Assembly (NCBI GenBank): GCA_003650675.1
Contig: QMRH01000020.1
Span: 1-35,286, forward strand
Length of the DNA: 35,286 bases
Direction of reading: 5' to 3'
Source: Thermoprotei archaeon
Lineage (GTDB): Archaea; Thermoproteota; Thermoprotei; Thermofilales; B20-G17
Shown: piece by piece, positions 7,610 to 16,028 of the stretch
Layout of the letters: the number at the start of each line of letters is the position of its first letter
Position numbering within the stretch: position 1 is the stretch's first letter
Made by a program: the position numbers and the translations under genes
The notes under the pieces: generated by a model
Database searches by the model: none
The model's input: the letters and a program-made list of their open reading frames with translations, nothing else
What the model was told of the DNA's origin: nothing

Positions 7610-7816
7610 ATGCTGGACTCCTACTTTGTTATATTAAAAGTTTTCCTGTACGAGTGCTAAAAATCCATTTATTATTTCTATGAAAATTTCTATGAAAACT
7701 TTAATTTAAATAGCGGTTTATTGTCTTTTTAAATCCCGCTATACCGAGGGTTAGTATTTTAACGGTATATGGGCTTTCGCTAATTTCTGTTCTATAGTGG
7801 TTATCGCCATGCTACT

Positions 7817-7831
7817 AAAGCTTATTTTATC
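7817..7831 (+). promoter_or_regulatory. TATA-type promoter of the PfkB kinase gene
   Basis: AAAGCTTATTTTATC is centred about 32 bases before the ATG at 7858, giving a predicted leader of roughly 7 bases. It closely matches the box in front of the acetyltransferase gene at 59. The rest of the 279-base divergent intergenic region is A/T-rich, with a short direct repeat of CTATGAAAA near 7680-7695. Confidence 0.5.
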
Positions 7832-7857
7832 AATTACATTTAGTTAAATGATGATAC

Positions 7858-8790
7858 ATGAAGCCGTTAGATGTAGTAGGTTTGGGAGAGGTATGTATAG
7901 ACTGGACTATTTATGTCGAAAAATTTCCAGAGATCGACGAAAAGATTTTCGTAAAGGAATATGGTAAATTTGTTGGAGGAGTGACCGCAAATTTTTTGGT
8001 AGCTTTCTCTAGATTGGGTGGACGAGCAGGGTTTCTAGGGGGAGTAGGCGAAGACGAAAACGGTAGACTGGTCTTCGAGGCTTTAAATAAAGAGAAAATC
8101 GATTTAAAGCATCTTAAGGTGTGGAAGGGAAGAAGAACCGCCTTAAACGTAGTGATAGTTGACGGAAAGGGAAGGAAATGCATATATCAGGATCCATTTC
8201 TAATGTACAATGTTCCCGATCCGGAAGACGTAACCGAAGAGTATCTTTCAAAAGCCCTTCATGTACATACTACTGCTATTAAAGTAGAAAGCGCTGTAAA
8301 AGCGTTTAAGGTTGCATATAAACTCGGGTTAACGACATCGCTGGATCTAGAAAAACATGTAGCCGATTACGGTTTAGAGCCGCTAAAAAATGTTTTAAAA
8401 TATACTACAATACTCATGCCAAATAAACTAGGTATTAGAGCCCTCACAGGGGAGAGAGATCTCGTCAAGGCTGCCAGAAAAATAATGAAATATGGTCCAG
8501 AAGTAGTGGTTATAACACGGGGGGATAAAGGGAGTATTGTGGTGACAGGTTCCGGTACAACTTCAGTACCAGCCTTCAAGGTAAGAGTAGTGGACACCAC
8601 GGGTGCCGGAGATACATTCAACGCCGCTTTCATTTACGCGATCACAGTGAAAAAATGGGATTACGAGAAGTCAATGATCTTTGCAAACGCGGCGGCTGCT
8701 CTAAAGTGTACTAGACCAGGGGCACAGAGTTCGCCTACAATAGAGGAGGTACGCGAGTTTCTCCGTTCAAGAAAAATCAGTATCCTTTAA
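7858..8790 (+). CDS. PfkB/ribokinase-family carbohydrate kinase
   Basis: A 310-aa cytoplasmic ATP-dependent kinase for a sugar, sugar phosphate or nucleoside. Both family signatures are present: an N-terminal glycine-rich substrate-binding region (G-G-V-T-A-N-F at 40-46, then G-F-L-G-G-V-G-E-D-E-N-G at 58-69) and the C-terminal signature D-T-T-G-A-G-D-T-F (246-254), in which Asp252 is the catalytic base and G-A-G-D forms the anion hole. The N-terminal V-V-G-L-G-E-V-C-I-D strand is typical. Length matches ribokinase. The ATG follows a TATA box at near-leaderless spacing. Thymidylate synthase starts 100 bases downstream on the same strand, so nucleoside phosphorylation is worth considering, but the substrate cannot be fixed. 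Confidence 0.9.
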   Translation: MKPLDVVGLGEVCIDWTIYVEKFPEIDEKIFVKEYGKFVGGVTANFLVAFSRLGGRAGFLGGVGEDENGRLVFEALNKEKIDLKHLKVWKGRRTALNVVIVDGKGRKCIYQDPFLMYNVPDPEDVTEEYLSKALHVHTTAIKVESAVKAFKVAYKLGLTTSLDLEKHVADYGLEPLKNVLKYTTILMPNKLGIRALTGERDLVKAARKIMKYGPEVVVITRGDKGSIVVTGSGTTSVPAFKVRVVDTTGAGDTFNAAFIYAITVKKWDYEKSMIFANAAAALKCTRPGAQSSPTIEEVREFLRSRKISIL

Positions 8791-8890
8791 GACCTTATTT
8801 AATTATAATATCCATATCCAAATGTTATCCATAGGTTATATCTAATACTCCAAGGAAAGACTTTCCCATCATCTATTTTTTATTTCTGAT

Positions 8891-9610
8891 ATGGCCATAT
8901 TCGTTAAAGGTAGAAATCTTCCAGAAGCTTGGGAGAAGAGTATAATTGAGCTCTGGAGAAAGGGAATAGACATAGAAACCGAATATGGAGATTTTTCAAG
9001 GGATACCGCGGCAGTAATCCTTGTAGAAAAACCTTTTCTTGAACCCAGAGTACACTTAAAGGGGATAGTAGCCGGTAGTCTAAAGGGATTACTGGACTAT
9101 GTGGATGAGGTGGTTAATGGGGTTAACGACTGGAGGGTGGGAAAGGACTGGCATTACACGTACCATGAAAGGTTATTTAAATACAGTATACCCTTCGGCC
9201 ACGTGATAGACCAGATCGAAGCAGTAATCACAAAACTTAAGGAGAGACCTTATACTAGGAGAGCACAGGCCATAACCTGGCAACCCTGGAAGGATCTGAA
9301 GTCGGATTCTCCTCCCTGCCTACAGAGACTATGGTTCCGTGTGGTTGATGAGAGGCTTGTAATGCACGCCCATATGAGAAGTAACGATGCCTTCAAGGCG
9401 GCCTTCATGAACATGTATGCTTTCACAATGCTCCAGAAGAAGATGGCGGAAAAAATGGGCATCAAAACGGGATACTACCTTCATGTAGCTGACAGCTACC
9501 ATGTGTACGCTAAAGACTGGAAGTGGGTTGAGAAGTTCGTGAAGCAGATCGAGACTGGAATGAGTAAAAGATATTGGATGTCGACACAAGATTATCTCAG
9601 GAGAATCTAG
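8891..9610 (+). CDS. thyA: Thymidylate synthase, archaeal short type
   Basis: This 239-aa enzyme methylates dUMP to dTMP. It matches the short archaeal thymidylate synthases described from methanogens rather than the roughly 264-aa or longer bacterial ThyA. The catalytic nucleophile is Cys143 in S-P-P-C-L-Q-R, with upstream arginines R-R-A-Q-A (123-127) placed to bind phosphate. The dUMP-binding segment reads R-S-N-D-A-F-K-A-A-F-M-N (Asn and Asp instead of the bacterial R-S-W-D/N-x-x-x-G). A final H-V-Y motif (Y-H-V-Y) is present near 209. The folate partner in these archaea may be a tetrahydrofolate or a methanopterin-type pterin; the sequence does not say. ATG at 8891 is the natural start; a weak TATA box lies near 8835. 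Confidence 0.9.
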   Translation: MAIFVKGRNLPEAWEKSIIELWRKGIDIETEYGDFSRDTAAVILVEKPFLEPRVHLKGIVAGSLKGLLDYVDEVVNGVNDWRVGKDWHYTYHERLFKYSIPFGHVIDQIEAVITKLKERPYTRRAQAITWQPWKDLKSDSPPCLQRLWFRVVDERLVMHAHMRSNDAFKAAFMNMYAFTMLQKKMAEKMGIKTGYYLHVADSYHVYAKDWKWVEKFVKQIETGMSKRYWMSTQDYLRRI

Positions 9611-9717
9611 CTTTACTGATAATTTTCAATAATATAGTGTATTTATCTCATAAAGTTAATTTAAGGTAAGTCGTCTATATTATAGCCTAATTAAAGGTGT
9701 CGTCTCTCGATACGAAA

Positions 9718-11129
9718 AATTTCGTAAATCGGAAACGCAAGCTCGATATATTAGAGAAAAGAAGCACCCTATGAAACGCTATGTCGTGAATTTTCCAATT
9801 GCATTGAATTTTTCTTTGGGTTGCCAATAGCAGGAGATATCGTTAACGTCATTGAAGGATTATCCCGTTTAGTGGAAAGAAAAATCCTTATCATAATTGA
9901 TGAATTTCAGTTTATAGCGGAATCTGATCCAAGTTTTGTCTCTAGGCTGCAGAGGCTAATTGACCAGAAGCTTGTTTCAAGGAATATTATGCTTGTTCTC
10001 TGTGGCTCAGCTGTTTCCTTCTTCGAGAAAAACCTTTAGGATATAAAAGCCCGTTATTCGGTAGAAGAGAAGCCTCATTGAAACTCAGACCACTACACTT
10101 CACTGAGATAAGCGGCTTCTTTCCCGGATATAATCTCGAAGAGCTATTAAAAATATACGGGTTTGTTGAGCAGAAACATTAAACTGTGGTGTTTTGTATA
10201 TTTTTGTGTCGTTATGTTTTAAGCTGAAATACTTGTAATGTGGTATCTGACTGTTTTCATGGGTATGCGGGTGATGGAAGCCCCGTGGGGTATAACTTAG
10301 ATGGGAGCCCCATGCCATCGGGCTCGACAGCCGCCCACAACCCCATAACCCTAACAAAAGGGTTATAGGCGAGACGGAACCCGTGAAACCACACCACAAT
10401 GAAAAATATATAAAGTGATACGGATAGAGGAAACGGGAACGCCAGCATATCTCGAAAAATGGATCCTAACGCTGGTCCCGAAGAAAACACGAAGTCTATT
10501 TTAGAGCCTGGAACGTACCTTTATGACAAAGCCATTAACTTTCTTAGGCAGGAAGTAAAAGAGCCTCAAATGTATCTAAGTATACTAGCCGCCGTAGCTG
10601 AAGGCAGACAGAGGTCCAGTGAGGTTGCTTCAATGGCTAAGATAGATCCTAGAGGTCTCACCAAATACATTGTTGTACTGGAGGAGCTGGATATACTTGA
10701 AAGGGGTTAAACCATTAGGTTACAGGAGGCCTGTAATCCTAGATTTCAAGGACCATTACTTTAGATTCTGGTTCACCTACAACTATAAGTTGAGATCACT
10801 GCTGGAAGCAGGGATGATGGAAGAGGCCTATGAAGATGTTCTTAGAACCATTACCAGTAAGACCTATGGAAGTTGGCAAATGGTGGTATAAGGACCTTGA
10901 GGTGGATGCTGTTGTAAGAGACCCTGGCTTAGCCACGGTTTTCGTAGAAGTGAAGTGGAGTAGTATGTGACCACAAGAAGCTAAAATAATTCTAGCTGAC
11001 TTGAAAAAGAAGGCATCTAAAACCAGTTTAAGTTCACCTAGAAATTACTACATACTAGTATGTAGAGAACTTATTGGAGGAGAACTGGTGGAGATAGCAG
11101 AACATGAAATTATAATGGACTTAAGATAG
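9718..11129 (+). pseudogene. Decayed archaeal ATPase with DUF234 nuclease-like C terminus
   Basis: Pieces of one gene appear in order across several frames. They are F-V-N-R-K-R-K-L-D-I-L-E (9721-9756, the usual N terminus of this ATPase family), Walker B I-L-I-I-I-D-E-F-Q (about 9884-9910), LFGRREASLKLRPLHFTEIS (about 10052-10111), GTPAYLEK (about 10414-10440), a winged-helix region (10459-10710), and a DUF234-type domain with V-D-A-V-V-R-D and V-F-V-E-V-K-W (about 10890-10960), a PD-(D/E)xK-like pattern. The Walker A segment is missing, at least four frameshifts occur, and a TGA interrupts the last domain near 10968. A roughly 210-base element (10185-10398) splits it. Intact relatives are common accessory ATPases in archaea. 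This copy cannot make a full protein. Confidence 0.8.
10185..10398 (+). mobile_element. Small insertion in the ATPase pseudogene, IS605/TnpB end-like
   Basis: The ATPase pseudogene is split between L-L-K-I-Y-G-F-V (ending near 10166) and G-T-P-A-Y-L-E-K (from about 10414). The intervening DNA starts with TGTGGTGT (10185-10192) and ends with its inverse ACACCACA (10391-10398). It contains the hairpin series CCCC-GT-GGGG (10281-10290), ATGG(10)CCAT (10301-10318), CCATCG then GGCT-CGAC-AGCC (10321-10332), and ATAACCC(8)GGGTTAT (10345-10366). The middle part matches the order at 1499-1532. One frame through it reads GDGSPVGYNLDGSPMPSGST and ends at a TAG, like the non-conserved tail of a TnpB protein. 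It may be a mini-element or a solo right end. No target duplication is certain. Confidence 0.5.
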
Positions 11130-11212
11130 CTGGAAAACGTTTTACTCTAAGCAAAGTATATGAAATTATTTCTCAATAAGTGTTTCTATAAACGTCTAGC
11201 ATTAGATCTGAA

Positions 11213-11226
11213 AAACTATATATTAG
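11213..11226 (+). promoter_or_regulatory. TATA-type promoter of the class V aminotransferase gene
   Basis: AAACTATATATTAG is centred about 28 bases before the ATG at 11248, predicting a leader of at most a few bases. The AAAGGGGG closer to the ATG would lie upstream of the transcription start and so is probably not a ribosome site. Confidence 0.55.
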
Positions 11227-11247
11227 AGTTAAAGGGGGTTCACTCAA

Positions 11248-12444
11248 ATGCGCGCCGAGAAAGTTAGGGAAGAATTCCCCGTATTGAGGAAATGGATTTA
11301 CCTTAATACAGCCTCTCAAGGCTTGATCCCAAAGAGAACGTTTAAGAAACTTTTAGAGCCCATTTCTGTACAAGAGAAAGGAGAACTACTCGATATCCAT
11401 CTGGAAGAAAAAATCCCTATGGATGCTCGGAGGCAGGTAGCTAAGCTGATAGGTGCACACCCCGATGAAATAGCTTTAATGACCTCTACCACTCCCGGCC
11501 TTAAAGTAGCGTTACTTATGATCAACCTTACAGAAAAAGACGAGATCCTGAGTTTTGATTTAGAGTTCCCTGGGGTATCCTCCGTCATAGAATCTTATGC
11601 TCGGTTCAAGGGATGTAAAGTAAAGGTCGTGAAGCATAGAAATGGTTTTTATCTCCCAGAAGACTTAGAGAAGAAGATTTCGGAGAGAACTAAAGTTATT
11701 GTCTCTAGTAGCGTCCAGTGGGTTAATGGGTTGAAAATGGATCTCAAGTTCCTCAGGGAGATAGCTGATAAATGTGGGGCATATTTGATCCTAGATTCAA
11801 TACAACATGTAGGTAGTATATATTTTAACGTCAATGACGTGAAGCCTGATTTTGTGGCCGTGGGTGGTGAAAAATGGCTACTATCACCATGGATTGGCGT
11901 GGGATTCCTCTATGTTAGTCGAAGTATTCTGAATGAACTGGATTTCCCCTGTTATGGGTTAATCAATAGAGATAGACCGCCCGAAGGCTGGGAGAAATAT
12001 TGGCCGAAGATCGATAAGGAACCCTGGAAGCTTTCCAGTCCCTGCAGTAAAGCTAGTAAGCTTGAATGGGGAGGAACGCCGCCAATCGCTCCCATATCGG
12101 CTTTCGCTGAATCAGTTAGGTTACTGAACGAAATAGGCATCGAAAAAATACATTGCCATAATCTGAAACTGAAAGAAAAACTTGTGGAAGAGCTTGTCGA
12201 GTACGGGGCTACAATAGTTTCATACACCGAGGATAAGGATTCATGGTCCAGTATAACTACGTTTAGATTTCACAGGGATTTTGAGAAAGATCTTATTATT
12301 GCAAGAAAGCTTCGGGAAAAAGGTATAGTCGTTTCTGTTCGTGGATGTTCAAATATAGGTGGGATAAGGGTATCACCACACTTCTACAACACAGAGGAGG
12401 ATATTGAAAAACTGGTAGAGGGGTTGAGAAAACTCCGACCTTAG
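11248..12444 (+). CDS. Class V aminotransferase / cysteine desulfurase-like PLP enzyme
   Basis: A 398-aa pyridoxal-phosphate enzyme of fold type I, class V. The Schiff-base lysine is Lys209 in V-G-G-E-K-W-L. Asp183 (L-I-L-D-S), followed by Gln186 and His187 (D-S-I-Q-H), supplies the cofactor ring contacts expected of this class. A phosphate-binding region T-S-T-T-P-G-L sits at 79-85. The C-terminal small domain ends with I-R-V-S-P-H-F-Y-N-T-E-E-D, a standard class V signature in which the arginine binds substrate carboxylate. No cysteine lies in a typical SufS or NifS active loop, so it is more like the isopenicillin-N-epimerase/selenocysteine-lyase-like branch than a housekeeping desulfurase. 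It is transcribed alone. The substrate is unknown. Confidence 0.85.
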   Translation: MRAEKVREEFPVLRKWIYLNTASQGLIPKRTFKKLLEPISVQEKGELLDIHLEEKIPMDARRQVAKLIGAHPDEIALMTSTTPGLKVALLMINLTEKDEILSFDLEFPGVSSVIESYARFKGCKVKVVKHRNGFYLPEDLEKKISERTKVIVSSSVQWVNGLKMDLKFLREIADKCGAYLILDSIQHVGSIYFNVNDVKPDFVAVGGEKWLLSPWIGVGFLYVSRSILNELDFPCYGLINRDRPPEGWEKYWPKIDKEPWKLSSPCSKASKLEWGGTPPIAPISAFAESVRLLNEIGIEKIHCHNLKLKEKLVEELVEYGATIVSYTEDKDSWSSITTFRFHRDFEKDLIIARKLREKGIVVSVRGCSNIGGIRVSPHFYNTEEDIEKLVEGLRKLRP

Positions 12445-12592
12445 CTTATATTAGTATTTTCCATTAAGGGCCTATTATTATTGTCTAGAGGAAAATAAAC
12501 TGGCTAAATATTTCGGAGATAAATGTTGTTTCAAAGTGTTTCATGGTGTTCCTTATAGCCATCTTCGGAAAAAATATTGTTGGTGAAAGGGC

Positions 12593-13813
12593 ATGCTGAA
12601 GAAAAGTATTGCAATAATTTTAGCATCTATTTTTCTGCTATCTCTATTCGTCCCCCAACTTGTTTTAAGGGCACAGCCAAGCATAAAGATAACTGTTACT
12701 CCCCGCGAAGTGTTTGCAGGAGACCAGGTAGATGTAGTTGTAATCCTTCTTAATTCAAGCACCGGCAACCCGCTGCCTGAAACAAAAGTTAACGTTATGA
12801 TAAGGAACCCCGAGGGACTGGTTGTAGTTAAATTACAGTCATTAACTGATGAACAGGGAATTGTATCATTAAACGTTAAAACCGAGGAGGATTGGCCTCC
12901 AGGGGTGTACGTTATAATAGTAACCGTGGCAGATGTGGTTCAGCTGAAAACATTCAAGATAAAGGTTCCAGAGACTAGGGAACGGTATGTAAACACCACA
13001 AGAAGGGCCATTGAGATGATGATCAAGAAGGTTAGTATAATAGTCAACCAGACAGGCAATGAAGCTTTAAGGGAAAAACTTAATCAAGCAATCCAGCTCT
13101 ACAAGGAGGGCAATTATTCTGTTGCTTTTAAGATGCTACTGCAGGCAACCCATCAAGTCAGAAATAGGTTTAAGGCTATTCATAGGGGTAGAGAGAATGT
13201 TACTAGGGGTTTAAGCACCGCTATACAGCGTCACAAAGAAGTTATAGAAAAGCTTAAGGCTATAATCGCGAAGCTCGAGGAGAAAGGCTTCAATGCAACG
13301 ATTGCGAAAGCTCTTTTAGAAAAAGCGGAAGCACAGCTCCACAATGCTAGTGTAATGTTACACGGTGGAAAGGCGAATTTAACAGCAAGGATTATGGCGC
13401 AAATAATGAAAAATATAGGGGACGCGTTTAGCAACCTTAAACGTCATGGAGAAAAGGTGTCGATCCAGAAAATGAAAGAACACATCGATCGTCTACTCTC
13501 AAGCAAAAACATTCCCGAGCCAGTTAAGGAAAAACTTCAGAAACTTAAAGCCTTATTAGAAACCGGAAACTTCACCAAAATGAGGGAGTTCGCCAAAAGA
13601 TACCATATAGTATTAAAAGAAGCTAAAATTAGACGGTATATTATGGGAAAAGTCTGGAATATGACCGGTGTACCGAAAGGCTTAGGCAAACATGTTGTAA
13701 TCAAAGTTGGAAAAGTAGCTAAAGGGAACTTTACTGGAGGTATACCGAAAGGCGGGAACGCCACTAGAGGAAGAGGTCACAGTCAAGGTAGACGACAGGG
13801 CCATGGAGGCTAA
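12593..13813 (+). CDS. Secreted protein: Ig-like domain plus long helical region
   Basis: This 406-aa exported protein has no recognised enzyme motif. Residues 1-28 form a signal peptide (M-L-K-K, a hydrophobic core, then L-R-A-Q-P). Residues 30-126 are beta-rich and read like a macroglobulin/Ig-type domain (ITVTPREVFAGDQVDVVVIL, then D-E-Q-G-I-V-S-L-N-V). Residues 130-350 are highly charged and mostly helical, with heptad-like leucines and repeated segments (KLKAIIAKLEEKGFNATIAK), probably a coiled coil or helical bundle. The tail is glycine-, arginine- and histidine-rich (GRGHSQGRRQGHGG). About ten N-x-S/T sites suggest archaeal N-glycosylation. The ATG is preceded by GAAAGGG. A membrane-anchored regulator follows 48 bases later. 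Function is unknown; a surface or adhesive role is a guess. Confidence 0.75.
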   Translation: MLKKSIAIILASIFLLSLFVPQLVLRAQPSIKITVTPREVFAGDQVDVVVILLNSSTGNPLPETKVNVMIRNPEGLVVVKLQSLTDEQGIVSLNVKTEEDWPPGVYVIIVTVADVVQLKTFKIKVPETRERYVNTTRRAIEMMIKKVSIIVNQTGNEALREKLNQAIQLYKEGNYSVAFKMLLQATHQVRNRFKAIHRGRENVTRGLSTAIQRHKEVIEKLKAIIAKLEEKGFNATIAKALLEKAEAQLHNASVMLHGGKANLTARIMAQIMKNIGDAFSNLKRHGEKVSIQKMKEHIDRLLSSKNIPEPVKEKLQKLKALLETGNFTKMREFAKRYHIVLKEAKIRRYIMGKVWNMTGVPKGLGKHVVIKVGKVAKGNFTGGIPKGGNATRGRGHSQGRRQGHGG

Positions 13814-13821
13814 GGGTTAAA

Positions 13822-13830
13822 TTTTTTTAT
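13822..13830 (+). terminator. T-run between secreted protein and regulator genes
   Basis: TTTTTTTAT follows the stop codon of the secreted protein gene by 8 bases, the usual form of an archaeal intrinsic terminator. It could equally act as the TATA region of the downstream regulator gene, whose ATG is 32 bases away. Confidence 0.35.
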
Positions 13831-13861
13831 CAGATTCTAAGCATATTTTCAGGTACTGTTC

Positions 13862-14716
13862 ATGAGAAAGATTCTATGTTTTCTAGTTATACTGCTTGGT
13901 ATAGGTCTCCTAATTAGAACCGAAATTTTAGGAATCCCTATTAAAACAACTCTTAAAGTATATCGGGACGGATATGTATTCGTAAACCAGACCATAATAC
14001 CTTTAGAAGTAATCGTTAATACCACGTTGCTAGGCGCCCCGAAATTTCTCCTTGTGTTGGATGAAGGGGGGTTGCCACTAGGATACCGTTTGAACAACAG
14101 CCTCTTGATAGTCTATTGTGGGGATGCCGACCGCGTTATCGTTAGCTATTATACCGCAAATATAACATCAAAGGAAGGTGCCTTATGGAGGCTCTCTCTA
14201 AACTTTACTCTGATAAATGTGGAAATAATCTTACCTAAAGGAGCAACCTTGGTGTACTCTGATCCCCTCCCCCTTAAAATACAAGCATTAAACGAGAGTC
14301 TAGTACTCTTCTACTCTGAATCACCTTTAACAATAGAATATGTCTTGGAGATAAACTTAAACGAAACAACGGGTACAGCTGGCGAGAAAGAAGAGAAGCC
14401 TGTAGGCGGAGAAAATATTCTGCAGAATCCATATCTCATTATAGGAACCCTTTTTCTCGTGGGTTTAGCTGCCTTGACGTTAATTTTAGTTAAAAACAGA
14501 AGGAAAGATGAATTCAAGTTCCTAACCGAGGAGGAGAAATATATCCTAGAATTCCTAAGAAACAGGAAAAGAGCATTTTTAAGTGAGATAGTTAAAGCCA
14601 CAGATCTACCTAAAACCACTTTATGGCGAAAGATTAAGAAACTCGAGGAGATGGGATACTTGAGAACTACTAAAACCCCACACGGGCTTTTAATCGAATA
14701 TAAACATCCTTTCTAA
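13862..14716 (+). CDS. Membrane-anchored winged-helix regulator with extracellular domain
   Basis: The 284-aa protein has three parts. Residues 1-20 are a signal sequence. Residues 25-185 are an extracellular beta-rich domain with several N-glycosylation sites. A single transmembrane helix lies at 190-210 (YLIIGTLFLVGLAALTLILV) and is followed by positive charges. Residues 218-284 form a cytoplasmic winged helix (E-E-E-K-Y-I-L-E-F-L, recognition helix T-T-L-W-R-K-I-K-K-L-E-E-M-G-Y-L, then a wing). Such one-pass sensor-regulators are a recurrent archaeal design: an outside signal is passed straight to a DNA-binding domain. AGGT sits 7 bases before the ATG. A T7 run (13822-13828) separates it from the secreted protein upstream and could be a terminator or part of a TATA box. 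The ligand may be the neighbouring exported protein. Confidence 0.8.
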   Translation: MRKILCFLVILLGIGLLIRTEILGIPIKTTLKVYRDGYVFVNQTIIPLEVIVNTTLLGAPKFLLVLDEGGLPLGYRLNNSLLIVYCGDADRVIVSYYTANITSKEGALWRLSLNFTLINVEIILPKGATLVYSDPLPLKIQALNESLVLFYSESPLTIEYVLEINLNETTGTAGEKEEKPVGGENILQNPYLIIGTLFLVGLAALTLILVKNRRKDEFKFLTEEEKYILEFLRNRKRAFLSEIVKATDLPKTTLWRKIKKLEEMGYLRTTKTPHGLLIEYKHPF

Positions 14717-14725
14717 CAGAATTTG

Positions 14726-15919
14726 CTAGTCTCTAAGGAAAAGCAGTATTATGAGTATTATAATTATCAGCATTAAGCTTGGCACCCGAAACACCATCCA
14801 CGGGTTTATGTCGTATATTAATCCTCCGATCAAGGTGCCTAGCATTCTAGCTAAAGTACCTAGAAAACCTCTTATACCTATAGCCAGCGGTACCAAGTCT
14901 CTGGACTCCTCCTCTGCTGCCTCCGTTATATAGGCAGATGCTATAGGCGACCAGAAGCTAGCCACAAACCCCATTATCGCCGAAGCAAAATACAGTAACG
15001 TGATATCCCTAGCTTCCAGTATTAACAAAAAATACAGTATGCCAAATACTTCTGAAACAGCAAGAAATACTCCCCGTTTCCTAAGTTTATCGGAGATCCA
15101 GCCTATTAGAGTAAAGGTCAATATGTTGACTATGTTTGTCATCAGATTTAAATAGGAGAGATCCATCGGGGTTAGATGAAGATATTCTGCAAAGTATATT
15201 GACGTATAGGCTCCCGCTATACTCCAGCAGAAGCCATCAAGCATGAATATGAATAGTATTTTTCTGAGTTTCGGGTTCCTGAAGACGGCGGGTATGGATG
15301 TTAACTGTAGTTTGAATTCTTCACGGAGAACGCCACTTTTCTTGACTTTAATGTCGTTTTTAATCAGTGGAATCAACATTACTATAGCCAACATCATCGT
15401 GGTCAATGAAAACATGAAAACCGCTACGAAGCTTCCACCAGTCGCCTCATACAGCAAGCTACCTATGAAAGGGCCTATAGAGGAGGTTACCATGTTTAGG
15501 GAGGAAATTAATCCGAAAACAAAACCCCTGTTACTGCTATCGGTGAAACGAGCTACAATTGAGGACCGCGCCGTAAAGGTTGTGGCAAATCTAAGCATTA
15601 CGAAAACGCTTCCAATAGTATAGAAGAATAATGCATAGGGGGTAATGCAGACAGCTATATACGCCATTTGTGACAAAATCCCCATGGAGTAGCCCATTGC
15701 ATATGACTTGAAGTACCCGTAAGAGGGTATTATGGCTGAGAAAGGTATTCTAACGAGAAGAGCTATAAGACGAGCTAATGTTTGTATTAAACCGTAGACC
15801 TTCATTTCCATGTTTAGGGATAGAATGAAATACGGCATTATTGAGCTAGTGTAGGAAACAGCTAGACTTGAGACTACGGAAACCGCTATGAAATAGTATA
15901 GTTTCCTAGGGATGGACAA
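14726..15919 (-). CDS. Major facilitator superfamily transporter
   Basis: A 397-aa protein with about 12 hydrophobic helices, probably a secondary transporter or drug/metabolite exporter. The first-half MFS loop motif is degenerate, whereas the second half keeps G-W-I-S-D-K-L-R-K-R-G (about 255-275), the typical loop 8-9 motif. A central loop, K-N-D-I-K-V-K-K, separates the halves. The start is a TTG at 15919: AGGTGAT lies 5 bases before it, a perfect archaeal ribosome site, and no ATG serves better. A TATA box (15975-15986) gives a leader of about 35 bases. The gene converges with the winged-helix regulator gene, leaving only 9 bases between stops. Substrate is unknown. Confidence 0.85.
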   Translation of the reverse strand: MSIPRKLYYFIAVSVVSSLAVSYTSSIMPYFILSLNMEMKVYGLIQTLARLIALLVRIPFSAIIPSYGYFKSYAMGYSMGILSQMAYIAVCITPYALFFYTIGSVFVMLRFATTFTARSSIVARFTDSSNRGFVFGLISSLNMVTSSIGPFIGSLLYEATGGSFVAVFMFSLTTMMLAIVMLIPLIKNDIKVKKSGVLREEFKLQLTSIPAVFRNPKLRKILFIFMLDGFCWSIAGAYTSIYFAEYLHLTPMDLSYLNLMTNIVNILTFTLIGWISDKLRKRGVFLAVSEVFGILYFLLILEARDITLLYFASAIMGFVASFWSPIASAYITEAAEEESRDLVPLAIGIRGFLGTLARMLGTLIGGLIYDINPWMVFRVPSLMLIIIILIILLFLRD

Positions 15920-15974
15920 GTAATATCACCTGTAGTATAGGCTTTACGATGGGATACACTTAATTAAACAAACT

Positions 15975-15986
15975 GATATTTAAAGT
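15975..15986 (-). promoter_or_regulatory. TATA-type promoter of the second MFS gene
   Basis: The minus strand reads ACTTTAAATATC, about 60 bases before the TTG start. Transcription from here would give a leader of roughly 35 bases carrying the AGGTGAT ribosome site, in contrast to the leaderless genes elsewhere in the window. Confidence 0.45.
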
Positions 15987-16028
15987 TCTCCTAAAAGACC
16001 ATCTGTTAAGTAAAGCAGTAAAAATGGG

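Noticed and set aside
10100-10490. Two minus-strand frames across the inserted element
   Set aside because: They run antisense through the ATPase pseudogene and the insertion and do not resemble any protein family.
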